From: Chryseobacterium populi
GTDB lineage: Bacteria > Bacteroidota > Bacteroidia > Flavobacteriales > Weeksellaceae
Direction: 5' to 3'
DNA: 64,000 bases
Assembly: GCF_000282115.1 (NCBI RefSeq)
Contig: NZ_AKJY01000091.1
Coordinates: 1 to 64,000 of the forward strand
The position numbers and the translations under genes are program-made. Below are positions 8,399 through 17,835 of the stretch, one piece after another. The first letter of the stretch is position 1. Each line of letters starts with the position of its first letter. The notes below the pieces were generated by a model. That model was given only the letters and a program-made list of their open reading frames with translations, was not told the origin of the DNA and did not search any database.

Positions 8399-8465
8399 CT
8401 ATACCAAACAATAGATCTCTTGCAAGGATTTGTAAAACAAATATTAAAATTTAACACCAACCAAA

Positions 8466-10631
8466 ATGATTTACACAGAAGATTTTTTTGCAGCAGGAAG
8501 TTCATTTCCTAATGATGATTTAGTACAGCTGGTAGACAGCTACACGCTTGAAAATGTAAATTTTAAAAAGACTACAGTATGGCATGACGGTTCGGCGATG
8601 ACGCCTGCATCTGCTGACGGTATTGTATACAGACAAAAAGGGAGCGTATATTATGTAGATGTAGACTGGCTTTCTAACCGTACCGTATATGTAAAAAGAT
8701 TCGGTGCAAAAGGAGACGGGGTTACCAATGATGCCCCTGCCATCAGAAGGATGATCAAATTTCTTCCTGCCAGCGATTTTATCATAATATTTGAAAATGC
8801 TACCTATCTGCAGGGTGATGGTACTTACGAAGAATATCCTCTGGATATTGACGGGAAATATTCAGGTTCGGAAGACATCGGAATACCCATTTTCTTTAGT
8901 TTTGAAAACAAATCAGATTTTATTATTTATGGAAACGGAGCGCTTATAAAAGCTCACCCCAATAATGCACCTATCATTAATGCCCGAGGGTTTGAATTTA
9001 TAAGATGTAATAATTTCAGGGTACAGGATCTTAATTATGACGGTTCAAAAAATACAAGAACTCCCAATGGAGGTGATGCTTCTAAGTATAATAATCAATC
9101 GGGTTTTAAAGTAAGTTCAAGTAAAAAATGGGAAATTGTAGGCTGCCGTTCAGATAATACCTGTATGGATGGCTTTATCATTACTTCTGATGACATATTT
9201 GATAAGGTTCATCCAGCTAATAACTGGAATGAAGACGGACTATTGAAGAATTGCCATGCTGATAACAGCTACAGACAAGGGTGTTCCATTGTCAACAGCA
9301 AAAGAATGAAAGTGATAGGCGGCACATATACCAACTCCGGGAAAACCTACGGAACACTTCCTAAAGCCGGAATTGATATTGAAGAAGGTGAGCCAAACCC
9401 ATATGGCTTCGGAAGAGGAAGCAGCGATGCAGTGGTAGAAGGCGTTCTATTTGCTGGCAATCTGGGAGACGGGCTCGCTTTGCATTTCGGAACCCATGAT
9501 GCTACAGTGACCAACTGTGTTTTTCACAATAATCCGTTTTTTGTGGCTCCGGACATAGATGGGCTAAGCTGTAATAATACCATTTATAATAATAATTTCC
9601 ATGATTCAAACGTCAGATTATTGGGTGGTGGTGAGCATTTTTATGGAAACAGGATTTATTTATCACCTACCTATCCGTTTAATTTCATTTTAGAAAACCA
9701 TTATCCGCATTATCTTAATAAAAAATGCCGTGAGACCCTTGTTTATGATAACTATATTCAGCGTGATGCAGGCACCGGATCTATCGGTGATGTAACGGGT
9801 GCTGTTATCATCGGTAACTATAAAAACGGGGTTAGGTTTTTCAAAAACACCTTTATCAATCTTGCATCAAAAGCCAACTTCCTGTATATGTATGGTTCTG
9901 AGGACAGAAGCGTGGAATTCTATGATAATGTATTTCATAATACAGAAACGTTCAATACCAATACAGCATTAAACCCAGCCAATATCTACTATACCAATGC
10001 TGAAGTATTCTTAAAGAAAGCTTATAATAACAAAATAGAAATTCCGGGAATGACGCCTATGGTTTCTGTAGCTGAAAGAACAAAAGGAGATAAACTGGTT
10101 AAAAGTTTCAAGCTGGAAAGAATTCCTTCCGGAAAGTTTGTAGATATTAGTTTCGATAATATTACTTCTGCCTTTGAAGCCAGAGATCTTTATTTAAAAG
10201 TGACTACCAGTGGCTATTGGTTTGAAAATGATTCTACCCAGCAGAAAAGCGAAATCATGTCACTTTCAGATGTAAAACCTGTTACTTATACCGGAACATT
10301 GGATGAATTCAAGAAACTGCCTGTATCTACGGGGCTCTATATCAAAAATAATAAAGCTACCATTACCTTTGCGCAAAGTAGCTCCGATGCTTCCAGTAAT
10401 ACATTATGGAATTTAGATGTTGTTGTTGAGGTGCTTGGAAGGTATACAGATGATTTTTCAATCATTTTGTCAGATTATTATAATACCAACAGCCAGCCTA
10501 TGATTGTTAATTTACCCATCACAAAATCTGTAACACAAGCCAATTCGTCTGCGGCAGATGTTGCATCGCTCCGTACAGATTTCAATAATCTGTTATCAAA
10601 GTTAAAGAGTGCAGGAATTATGCAGAATTAA
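8466..10631 (+). CDS. Tail-spike-like right-handed beta-helix protein
   Basis: 721 residues. The motif VKRFGAKGDGVTNDAPAI near residues 77-94 marks the pectate-lyase-superfamily N-terminal part common in phage tail spikes and polysaccharide lyases. Many short beta-helix coils follow (about 150-520). A beta-sandwich-like region comes next. The last 30 residues (ADVASLRTDFNNLLSKLKSA) look like a trimerising coiled coil. There is no signal peptide, odd for a secreted polysaccharidase and typical of a phage-derived or contractile-injection-system spike. No other phage genes adjoin. The catalytic activity and glycan target cannot be read from the sequence. Confidence 0.85.
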   Translation: MIYTEDFFAAGSSFPNDDLVQLVDSYTLENVNFKKTTVWHDGSAMTPASADGIVYRQKGSVYYVDVDWLSNRTVYVKRFGAKGDGVTNDAPAIRRMIKFLPASDFIIIFENATYLQGDGTYEEYPLDIDGKYSGSEDIGIPIFFSFENKSDFIIYGNGALIKAHPNNAPIINARGFEFIRCNNFRVQDLNYDGSKNTRTPNGGDASKYNNQSGFKVSSSKKWEIVGCRSDNTCMDGFIITSDDIFDKVHPANNWNEDGLLKNCHADNSYRQGCSIVNSKRMKVIGGTYTNSGKTYGTLPKAGIDIEEGEPNPYGFGRGSSDAVVEGVLFAGNLGDGLALHFGTHDATVTNCVFHNNPFFVAPDIDGLSCNNTIYNNNFHDSNVRLLGGGEHFYGNRIYLSPTYPFNFILENHYPHYLNKKCRETLVYDNYIQRDAGTGSIGDVTGAVIIGNYKNGVRFFKNTFINLASKANFLYMYGSEDRSVEFYDNVFHNTETFNTNTALNPANIYYTNAEVFLKKAYNNKIEIPGMTPMVSVAERTKGDKLVKSFKLERIPSGKFVDISFDNITSAFEARDLYLKVTTSGYWFENDSTQQKSEIMSLSDVKPVTYTGTLDEFKKLPVSTGLYIKNNKATITFAQSSSDASSNTLWNLDVVVEVLGRYTDDFSIILSDYYNTNSQPMIVNLPITKSVTQANSSAADVASLRTDFNNLLSKLKSAGIMQN

Positions 10632-10640
10632 AATAAAAAA

Positions 10641-10669
10641 TCCCGGTCGAGTTGGCCGGGATATTTTTT
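10641..10669 (+). terminator. Terminator of the beta-helix gene
   Basis: TCCCGG (10641-10646) pairs with CCGGGA (10656-10661), followed by a T-run. It overlaps the earliest possible start of the next gene and argues for the downstream start there. Confidence 0.85.
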
Positions 10670-10780
10670 ATAGTACAACTTCCTCAAAAATCAAAAGGCA
10701 TTTCCGGATTCCTAAGTTCCGGAAGAATAAAGCAAAAAGAAATTGGAAAATTATTATTTTTGCTGAAATCTGCCGGAAAA

Positions 10781-11947
10781 ATGAAGAACGTAATAAGCTG
10801 GATATTGCTTTTATTTCTTAGCATTTTACTTCTGAATAACTGTTTTACCAGTAAAGTTCAGAAAAATATTGCCCAAAAAACATCTTTTATTGCCAGGCTA
10901 CGGGAATTATACTCTTCCGGAGATTCTTCAAAATGGCCGGTGCCCTTATTGGATAACGAAGCCGAACCTTATTTTTCTGAGATCGGGCACTTACCGGAAG
11001 TTCAGTTTCCGGAAGATAATCCATATTCTGTTGAGAAAGTATTTTTAGGCAAGACCCTTTTTTTTGACCCGCGTCTTTCAGGCTCCGACCAGATAGCATG
11101 TGCTTCCTGCCATGATCCTGAACTCAGCTGGACAGACCACAGGGCTTTATCCTACGGCCATGACAGGCAGCTTGGCACCAGGAATGCAATGACGATTCTG
11201 AATGTTGCCTATACAGGCTCTCTGTTTTGGGAAGGGCGGGCAAAATCTTTGGAAGAGCAAACCCAGATGCCGATTCAGGATAAAAAAGAAATGAACGGGC
11301 ATATTGAGATAGCTGCCGGTAAAATTGCTAAAATAAAAGGTTATGAGCCTTTATTCGAGAGAGCTTTTGGAAATAAAACCGTGACAAAAGAAAGAATTGC
11401 CCAGGCCATTGCTACTTTTGAAAGAACCGTAAAGAGTGCCCCGAGTAAATTTGATGAGTTCATAGACGGTAAAAGAGACCTCTATACCGATGATGAGGTG
11501 ATGGGGCTTCATCTTTTCCGTACCAAAGCAAACTGTATCAGCTGTCATAATTCCGGGTATTTTTCCAATAACCGGTTTGAAAATATCGGAACCTCTTTAT
11601 TAAGCTCGAAAGAAGAAGATCTTGGAAGATACCTGGTGACAAAAAATCCGGAGGATGTCGGGAAATTCCGGGTTCCCAGTTTAAGGGAAGCCGCCAGAAC
11701 AGGCCCGTGGATGCACAACGGATCCATGGTGACTCTTAGCGAAATTATCCAACTGTACAACAAAGGAAATCCCGAACCTTATCAAAATAAGTCTGCAATT
11801 TATAATGGAATTCCATTGGCTTCCCATAAATCTGAAATCCTGAGGCTATTGGACTTGACAGATGAAGAAGTCTTCCAGATCGAAGCTTTCCTGGGGACAT
11901 TATCAACAAGGCCACGGAGAATTATTCCTCCTGATTTACCTCATTAG
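10781..11947 (+). CDS. Di-haem cytochrome c peroxidase
   Basis: 388 residues from ATG 10781. An in-frame start at 10652 lies inside a terminator and would bury the signal sequence. The N-terminus (MKNVISWILLLFLSILLLNNC) is a signal, possibly a lipoprotein signal with C21. Two c-type haem sites are visible: CASCH at 107-111 and CISCH at 252-256. MHNGS and the preceding PSLREAARTGPW fit the CcpA/MauG family. It reduces peroxide in the periplasm using cytochrome c or another donor. It is a single gene whose partner is not nearby. Confidence 0.92.
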   Translation: MKNVISWILLLFLSILLLNNCFTSKVQKNIAQKTSFIARLRELYSSGDSSKWPVPLLDNEAEPYFSEIGHLPEVQFPEDNPYSVEKVFLGKTLFFDPRLSGSDQIACASCHDPELSWTDHRALSYGHDRQLGTRNAMTILNVAYTGSLFWEGRAKSLEEQTQMPIQDKKEMNGHIEIAAGKIAKIKGYEPLFERAFGNKTVTKERIAQAIATFERTVKSAPSKFDEFIDGKRDLYTDDEVMGLHLFRTKANCISCHNSGYFSNNRFENIGTSLLSSKEEDLGRYLVTKNPEDVGKFRVPSLREAARTGPWMHNGSMVTLSEIIQLYNKGNPEPYQNKSAIYNGIPLASHKSEILRLLDLTDEEVFQIEAFLGTLSTRPRRIIPPDLPH

Positions 11948-12025
11948 AAATTGATCAAATGGCGTCTGAGATTTGTGGCATAATAATAGGTTGATTTTAA
12001 GTTATTAACCAAAACCAATCACACA

Positions 12026-13027
12026 ATGAAATCAGAAGAGCAATTACCAAAAAGTTTAAGAGGGCAAACTGTAGTCATTACCGGTGGAAGTAGTGGCGTA
12101 GGAAGGGCAACAGCCGAAGCATTTGCATTGGAAGGCTGTAATATTATCGTTGCAGCAAGAGGAAAGGACGGATTGGATGAAACGGTAAGTTTATGCAGGG
12201 ATTTAGGTGTTGTTGCAATAGGTGTGCCCACAGATGTGTCCGTAGCTGAACAGGTGGATCATCTTGCCAAAACGGCACTGCAGTTTAACGGCAGGATTGA
12301 TATCTGGGTAAATAATGCCGGAGTAATGGCAAGCGGTAAATTTGAAGAAATTCCGATGGAGCTTAATGAGCAGGTAATCAAGACCAATTTATTCGGGTAT
12401 ATGCATGGTGCTTATAGTGTGCTTCCTATTTTTAAAAAGCAGAAAGACGGTATCCTTATCAATAATATTTCTATCGGCGGATTTATACCGGCACCTTACA
12501 GCGCAGCCTATTCATCGGCGAAATTTGGAATCCGCGGAATGATGGAGTGTCTTCAGGGCGAGATTTCTGATTTCCCCGGAGTGCATATCTGTAATCTATA
12601 TCCACAGATCCAGAGATCTACGGGCAATATGCATTCTGCAAAATATTCGGGGTTGGATTTTAAAATTCCTCCATTTGCTGCAGATCCAAGGGATACGGCT
12701 GCAAAAATAGTTGAACTGGCAAAAAATCCTCAAAAAGGTATGTTTCCGGATATTACTTCACGGGTGATTAAGAATGTATATGGTTTATTCCCCAGATCTA
12801 TAATGAATGTAGCTTCTGCAGGGATGCGTATGGTGATGAAAATCAAAAATGCACCTTCTGATGCGGGCAATATTTTTGAGGCTTCTTCAGAACCCCATCG
12901 GATTTATGGCGAAACGATACTTCCGGTTCCTTCAAGAAAAATGAGATTAGCGATCCTTGCCGGGCTTGGCCTGGGAGTAGCTTATATGATCTGGAATACA
13001 AGATCTGCAGACAGAAAGCATTGCTAA
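12026..13027 (+). CDS. SDR-family NAD(P)-dependent oxidoreductase
   Basis: 333 residues. The Rossmann motif TGGSSGVG covers residues 19-26, NNAG covers 96-99, and the catalytic set is S149, Y162 and K166 (YSAAYSSAK). It is longer than the classic 250-residue form. An extra C-terminal part ends in a hydrophobic segment (LAILAGLGLGVAYMIW, about 309-324) that may anchor it to the inner membrane. The substrate is unknown. An ATG at 12026 after a purine-poor leader is the natural start. It stands alone between the peroxidase and the GH88 gene. Confidence 0.92.
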   Translation: MKSEEQLPKSLRGQTVVITGGSSGVGRATAEAFALEGCNIIVAARGKDGLDETVSLCRDLGVVAIGVPTDVSVAEQVDHLAKTALQFNGRIDIWVNNAGVMASGKFEEIPMELNEQVIKTNLFGYMHGAYSVLPIFKKQKDGILINNISIGGFIPAPYSAAYSSAKFGIRGMMECLQGEISDFPGVHICNLYPQIQRSTGNMHSAKYSGLDFKIPPFAADPRDTAAKIVELAKNPQKGMFPDITSRVIKNVYGLFPRSIMNVASAGMRMVMKIKNAPSDAGNIFEASSEPHRIYGETILPVPSRKMRLAILAGLGLGVAYMIWNTRSADRKHC

Positions 13028-13123
13028 AAAACAGAAAATACTAAATTTAAAAGGCATTCAGGCTGAAATTTGTTTATGAAAATTGTAAAAATTAAGTAAA
13101 TTGTGCAGAAGAATATCCAGTAC

Positions 13124-14317
13124 ATGATTTTACGGAAAATTACAATAGCTGTTTTTATGGTTTTTAGTATTACAGGCATTGCGCAGAGCACTAAGAAACA
13201 GATGTCGAAACTTATTCAGGATGAATTTCAGTTTGCAGATAAGCAGTATCGGTATTTAATCAAAAATATTCCGCAGGATAAAATGCCCCAATCTTACAAT
13301 ATTTCTGCAGGAAAAGTCATCAGCAGAGAAATTACATGGTGGTGTTCCGGTTTTTACCCGGGATCGTTGTGGATGATCTATGAGCAGATCAAAGATCCGG
13401 AAATCAGGAAAGAAGCGGAAAGAACCCTTGCACTCATTGAACCGAATAAAACATTTACAAGAGACCATGACCTGGGTTTTATGATGCTCAGCAGTTTCGG
13501 AAATGCTTATAGAATTACAAAAGATCCCAAATACAAAGATATTATCCTGACATCGGCAGGATCTCTTTCCACAAGGTTCTGTCCGGGGATGCAGGCTATT
13601 TTGTCGTGGGGTAAAATGGCAGATTTTAAAGGTCCTGTGATTATTGACAATATGATGAATCTTGAAATGCTGAATTGGGCATCCCAGAACGGAGGTGATA
13701 AAAAATACCAGGAAATAGCCATTGCCCATGCCAATACCACGATGAAAAATCATTTCCGCGCCGATTACAGTTCTTACCATGTAATCGATTATAATATTAA
13801 CACGGGTGAAGTATTAGGTAAGAAAACTTTTCAGGGGTATTCCGATTCTTCGGCTTGGGCGAGAGGGCAGGGGTGGGCTTTATACGGTTATACCATGATG
13901 TACAGGTTTACTAAAGATCAGAAATACCTGGATCAGGCAAGGAATATTGCCGGGTTTATTCTGAATAATCCGGCTTTACCGGAAGATAAAATTCCGTATT
14001 GGGATTTTAATGATCCTAAAATTCCTGAAGTTCCCCGTGATGCTTCTGCCGCTGCTATTATGGCTTCTGCATTCCTGGAGCTGGGACAATATACCAAAGC
14101 AAAGGAAAAACAGCGTTATATTGATACTGCCCGTCAGATACTGATAAGCTTGTCAGGAGAAAAGTATCAGTCAGAGCCGGGGGAAAACGGTGGTTTTCTT
14201 TTAAAACACAGCACGGGAGGGTTGCCTCTTAATTCAGAGATTGATGTTCCGTTGATTTATGCAGATTATTATTTTCTGGAAGCTTTGAAAAGGTATAAAG
14301 ACTGGTATTTATTGTAA
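13124..14317 (+). CDS. Glycoside hydrolase family 88 protein
   Basis: 397 residues from ATG 13124; a GTG at 13103 would add seven residues ahead of the signal peptide. The signal peptide MILRKITIAVFMVFSITGIA probably cleaves before QS. The catalytic pair of unsaturated glucuronyl hydrolases is visible as D116 (HDLGF) and D175 (DNMMNLEML), with WARGQGWALYGY in the alpha/alpha barrel. It hydrates and cleaves the unsaturated uronic acid left by polysaccharide lyases, in the periplasm. No SusC/D pair adjoins, so it is not in a standard polysaccharide utilisation locus. Confidence 0.93.
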   Translation: MILRKITIAVFMVFSITGIAQSTKKQMSKLIQDEFQFADKQYRYLIKNIPQDKMPQSYNISAGKVISREITWWCSGFYPGSLWMIYEQIKDPEIRKEAERTLALIEPNKTFTRDHDLGFMMLSSFGNAYRITKDPKYKDIILTSAGSLSTRFCPGMQAILSWGKMADFKGPVIIDNMMNLEMLNWASQNGGDKKYQEIAIAHANTTMKNHFRADYSSYHVIDYNINTGEVLGKKTFQGYSDSSAWARGQGWALYGYTMMYRFTKDQKYLDQARNIAGFILNNPALPEDKIPYWDFNDPKIPEVPRDASAAAIMASAFLELGQYTKAKEKQRYIDTARQILISLSGEKYQSEPGENGGFLLKHSTGGLPLNSEIDVPLIYADYYFLEALKRYKDWYLL

Positions 14318-14441
14318 TGAAGAGAATGTGAAAGAACTTTGTGATCAGTGCCCACAAAAATTAAGTATTCCTTAGACATAATCAGGTAAACAAAATTAGC
14401 CCAGATGCAATGACTGGTTATTTTATAATCCTTATTAATGA

Positions 14442-14468
14442 AAACCGGGAATTAGTATACCCCGGTTT
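14442..14468. terminator. Terminator between convergent genes
   Basis: AAACCGGG (14442-14449) pairs with CCCGGTTT (14461-14468). The T-tracts are weak on both sides; it probably serves both the GH88 gene and the operon ending at 14510. Confidence 0.6.
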
Positions 14469-14509
14469 ATCCATTAATCATTATTTAATCTGTTAAAATA
14501 TCTGCCGGC

Positions 14510-15511
14510 TTATAATTTAAAACCTCTGATCTGGTAATTAGCATGGGTTTTATCGCCACCCAGCAGCTTTCCCAAATATGAATTAATGACATAAAGGTTT
14601 CCATTATCTGCAGCAAATGCGGTAGTGGGAAATTCGTTTTTACCGATGCTGACTTCTTTGATTTTGCTTGCCGATGCCCAGCCGTTATTCGAGCTGATCA
14701 GGTGTATTTTGCCATCACCAAGCCCATTTTCCACCACTGCCAGATTATTATTGCTCCATTCAAGCCCATCCGGAGTTTTAATCGTATTACCAATACCTGT
14801 AATTTCAGAAACGGCAGCATCGGCAACCTTCACTTTGAAAAGTTTTTCACCTTGTGTATGGGCTACAACAAAATATCCATCATTGTGATATACAATACCA
14901 TTAAGTCCGAAAGAGCCAGCCGGAGCGCTAAACGAAGCATGATCGGCAAAAATAGAGGTATTATAGTCTTTATTAATTTTATAAATAACAGGCGAAAAAG
15001 AATCTGTGATATAAATATTGCCATTGTTATCCATTGCAATATCATTTGGAAATACACCACCAGTTGTAACAAGTGGTTTGAGGTCTATCCCTTTGATAAG
15101 GGCTCCTGTCTTAGAATTATAGATGCCTGTGTAGGCTATTTGGCCGGCAGTGCTTCCATTGTTTCCACTTTTTTCAGAAGCACCGGCATCACCACTTACT
15201 ACGATAATCCGGTCGTTGATTTCATCAGTATATGTTCCTAATGCTGCAACAATATTGGGGTCATTAATGAATGGGGTGAAGTTTTTACCATCGGAGCTTA
15301 ATGTGTAGACTGTTCCTTTATTGAAAGAAGCAATTACAAAACGGTTGTTATCCGTATCAAAATCAATTCCTTCAGGATAGATACCTGTTGCTGTAAAACT
15401 GTAATTTTCCAGAAGGGAAGTTTTTTGTGGCTCTGTTTTATCTTCGCTGCATGCTGTAAAGCTTAGAATTGCAAATGCTAATAATAAACCGGATAAATTG
15501 AATTTATTCAT
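14510..15511 (-). CDS. SMP-30/NHL-type beta-propeller lipoprotein
   Basis: 333 residues. The start chosen at 15511 gives a clean lipoprotein signal (LLLAFAILSFTAC then SEDK). A longer frame to 15592 would overlap the gene upstream. The body is a six-bladed-propeller-like series (YPEGIDFDTDNNRF, PNDIAMDNNGNIYITDSF, GLNGIVYHNDGYFV, TPDGLEWSNNNLAV). It resembles SMP-30/gluconolactonase-like lipoproteins; lactonase activity is inferred only from family. It is the third gene of the operon starting at 17731, 37 bp after the cupin fusion. Confidence 0.87.
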   Translation of the reverse strand: MNKFNLSGLLLAFAILSFTACSEDKTEPQKTSLLENYSFTATGIYPEGIDFDTDNNRFVIASFNKGTVYTLSSDGKNFTPFINDPNIVAALGTYTDEINDRIIVVSGDAGASEKSGNNGSTAGQIAYTGIYNSKTGALIKGIDLKPLVTTGGVFPNDIAMDNNGNIYITDSFSPVIYKINKDYNTSIFADHASFSAPAGSFGLNGIVYHNDGYFVVAHTQGEKLFKVKVADAAVSEITGIGNTIKTPDGLEWSNNNLAVVENGLGDGKIHLISSNNGWASASKIKEVSIGKNEFPTTAFAADNGNLYVINSYLGKLLGGDKTHANYQIRGFKL

Positions 15512-15548
15512 TGTGCTTTTTATGTTTATATTAAATTGTTTGTTAATC

Positions 15549-16955
15549 TTATAATTTAATGCGGTAAATAAAATAGGGTGGTTTTCCGGCATCGGGTTCC
15601 CCTGAAAATGCGGTTGTAGTATTGAGCTGGTTTACGGATATATAGAGATAGCCGTCTTCAGAGAGAGCTATATTATCCGGCCATTTTAACCTGGAGTCTT
15701 TTATAAAGCTGCTCAGCTTTCCGTTAGCGTCTAATTTACTGATGCTATGTCCGCCGAGGTTTGTGATATAATGATTACCTTTTGTATCAGTAGCTACACC
15801 GTCACTTACCGGTTTTTCACTGAATTTTACAATGGAATTACCAATTACAGTATCATCTGCATTCTCCCGGAAAAGTTTTGCCGGAACCTGATACCATGTT
15901 GTCCCGTTCATCGCTCCAAAGAAAATTGTTTCCCTGTCATTGGAAAGGGTTATAGGATTTATCCCTACACGCGCCGGCTTACCTCCGAAATCGGTTACCC
16001 GGCCATCAATTATCATATCCACATCTTCAGCCTGGAGGCTTGGATGCCCGCTGAATCTTCTTGATTTTTTTGTTTTAAGATTCAATGCTATAATACCCGG
16101 GTTGCTGATATCTGCCAGATAGGCCCAACCTCTGTCTTCATCAATGGCCACATCCTGAATAAAACTTCCCTTGGGAGCTATCTCTTGGGTAAATTCAATC
16201 TTTTCCAATAATTTATTTTTTTTCAGGTCAAAACTCCATAAACGGGTTTTTCCCAATTCCAATCCCATATCAATCATCCATAAACGGTTTTTTTTGTCTA
16301 CGATTATCCCTAGTGGGGTATCAAAGGTTAAATCACCCAATGTATTTTTATTTTTCTGAAATGAGGCAGAAGGAAAAGGAACTGCCTTTCCGTTTACTAT
16401 TTCTACAAGTTGCTGATTCGGATTTCCCAATGGATGGATAGTGGCAAATACTCTTCCGTCTTTACTTACGGCTACATTTCCGGGCCTCATATCATCGAAT
16501 TGTGCGACGACTTCCAATACTTTTTTTTCTTGTGGAATATAAGTTGCCGTATTATCTACCCAGTCTTTACGAACCGGGGCAAAAAAGTCCAGATCTTCAG
16601 TACCGTCTTCCAGACAGAAAAATTCATGGGGTGTATTGGCCGGAATAATAAGTATACCACCTGCTTTTACAATATGGTCTTTATTATTAATGACCACTCT
16701 CACACTACCTTTTGTGATATAGGTTACCTGTTCATTGGGATGCTGATGTTGAGGAACGTGTGCTCCTTTTTCCATCTTCCAGTGGGCAAATGTACTTTCG
16801 CTGCCCGTAACCCATTTACGCTGCAAGCCCTTGTCGACCTGTTCCCAGATTCCTTTATTAAAATAGGTGTGCAATACTTTTTGCTGTGCGGTCACATGAG
16901 TTGTTGAAAATGTTCCTGCTATAGCCAGAAAAATAATTGATATATTGTATTTCAT
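15549..16955 (-). CDS. Cupin fused to royal-jelly/yellow-type beta-propeller
   Basis: 468 residues from 16955, where MKYNISIIFLAIAGTFS opens a signal peptide ending near VTAQ. Residues 40-125 form a cupin (HVPQHQHPNEQVTYITKGSV, PANTPHEFFCLEDG). Residues 150-468 match the major-royal-jelly-protein/yellow propeller (LWMIDMGLELGKTRLWSFDL, FIQDVAIDEDRGWAYLADIS, PDNIALSEDGYLYISVNQL). The fusion is intact with no stop. The role may be binding or converting a small dicarbonyl or lactone, given the acetolactate decarboxylase 11 bp upstream. That is inference. Confidence 0.9.
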   Translation of the reverse strand: MKYNISIIFLAIAGTFSTTHVTAQQKVLHTYFNKGIWEQVDKGLQRKWVTGSESTFAHWKMEKGAHVPQHQHPNEQVTYITKGSVRVVINNKDHIVKAGGILIIPANTPHEFFCLEDGTEDLDFFAPVRKDWVDNTATYIPQEKKVLEVVAQFDDMRPGNVAVSKDGRVFATIHPLGNPNQQLVEIVNGKAVPFPSASFQKNKNTLGDLTFDTPLGIIVDKKNRLWMIDMGLELGKTRLWSFDLKKNKLLEKIEFTQEIAPKGSFIQDVAIDEDRGWAYLADISNPGIIALNLKTKKSRRFSGHPSLQAEDVDMIIDGRVTDFGGKPARVGINPITLSNDRETIFFGAMNGTTWYQVPAKLFRENADDTVIGNSIVKFSEKPVSDGVATDTKGNHYITNLGGHSISKLDANGKLSSFIKDSRLKWPDNIALSEDGYLYISVNQLNTTTAFSGEPDAGKPPYFIYRIKL

Positions 16956-16966
16956 AATATTGGGGT

Positions 16967-17731
16967 TTAATATTGGGATTTTGTTCCGGTAGGTTTCCAT
17001 TCTCGTTGGTAACCCTGATTATTGTCAGGTAAAACAACTTCGTAAGCATTCTTTTCATCCAGCTCTACGGTGATTGAGGTATTGTAAAGGTCGCCTTCAA
17101 TTAAATGCCCTCCCAATGTTTTATCATCTGACAAAAAATGGAAATGAAATGGTGAAAGATCCAATCCATTAAGATATGGCGGTGTATAGAAGCCTATCAT
17201 GGTCCCTTTTACGTTTTGTTTTTTATATAGAGGCCGGGCTTTCATCAGTTCAGCGATTCCAATAGTGTCTTTTTCATTTACTTTTATTGCACCACCTAAA
17301 GTAACATTCCGGTACGCGGTTTTAATCTTGAAAGCATAAAAACGGTTTTTTGATGGTAGTTTTTTCAGCAAAGCTTCTTGAAAATCTGTAAAACTTCTGA
17401 TGTTTTCCAGTACAATTGTTTTATCTGTTTTGAAAAAAGTAAATGAAGCAAAAGGAATATTTCTGCGGTTATCTGCCTGTTCGACAGAACCGTCTGTTGC
17501 AATACGGTAAATAATGCCGTTTAAAGCGATGAGTTCACCATCCAGTAAATGATAAGTTCCCAAACCGAAATTACCTTTATTCTTTAAATCCTTGACCGTT
17601 ATATTACCTGTATAAACCCCATTGCGCATAGCATCTATTGATGAATAATGGAAAATTTTATCAATATCCTGCTGGGATTTTAAAATTAAAGGACTTAAGA
17701 GGGAGAGTGTAATTAATAATGTTGCATTCAT
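16967..17731 (-). CDS. budA: Exported alpha-acetolactate decarboxylase
   Basis: 254 residues. The motifs GNFGLGTYHLLDGELIALNG (48-72 region) and zinc ligands H196, H198 and H209 (FHFHFLSDDKTLGGH) mark the BudA/AlsD family, which converts acetolactate to acetoin. E66 fits the conserved active-site glutamate. A signal peptide is present (MNATLLITLSLLSPLILKSQ), so the enzyme should be periplasmic. It is the first gene of a three-gene minus-strand operon, divergent from the AraC regulator at 17836. No acetolactate synthase gene is nearby. Confidence 0.9.
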   Translation of the reverse strand: MNATLLITLSLLSPLILKSQQDIDKIFHYSSIDAMRNGVYTGNITVKDLKNKGNFGLGTYHLLDGELIALNGIIYRIATDGSVEQADNRRNIPFASFTFFKTDKTIVLENIRSFTDFQEALLKKLPSKNRFYAFKIKTAYRNVTLGGAIKVNEKDTIGIAELMKARPLYKKQNVKGTMIGFYTPPYLNGLDLSPFHFHFLSDDKTLGGHLIEGDLYNTSITVELDEKNAYEVVLPDNNQGYQREWKPTGTKSQY

Positions 17732-17772
17732 AATTATGTCTTTTTTTGATGAGGTAAAATTATACAGTATTA

Positions 17773-17805
17773 TTTGTTATTATTAGTATAATATTGCTAT
17801 ATTTG
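17773..17805 (+). promoter_or_regulatory. Promoter of the araC-type gene
   Basis: TTTG at 17773-17776 and TATATTTG at 17798-17805 with a 21-bp spacer, 31 bp before the ATG at 17836. Confidence 0.7.
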
Positions 17806-17835
17806 GGTATAAATTTGCCAGATTGATTAGTCGTT

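Noticed and set aside
10652..10780. Longer N-terminus of the cytochrome c peroxidase
   Set aside because: It starts inside the terminator of the previous gene and would place the signal peptide 43 residues in.
15512..15592. Longer start for the SMP-30-like lipoprotein
   Set aside because: It overlaps the end of the upstream gene and hides the lipoprotein signal; the start at 15511 gives a standard lipobox.
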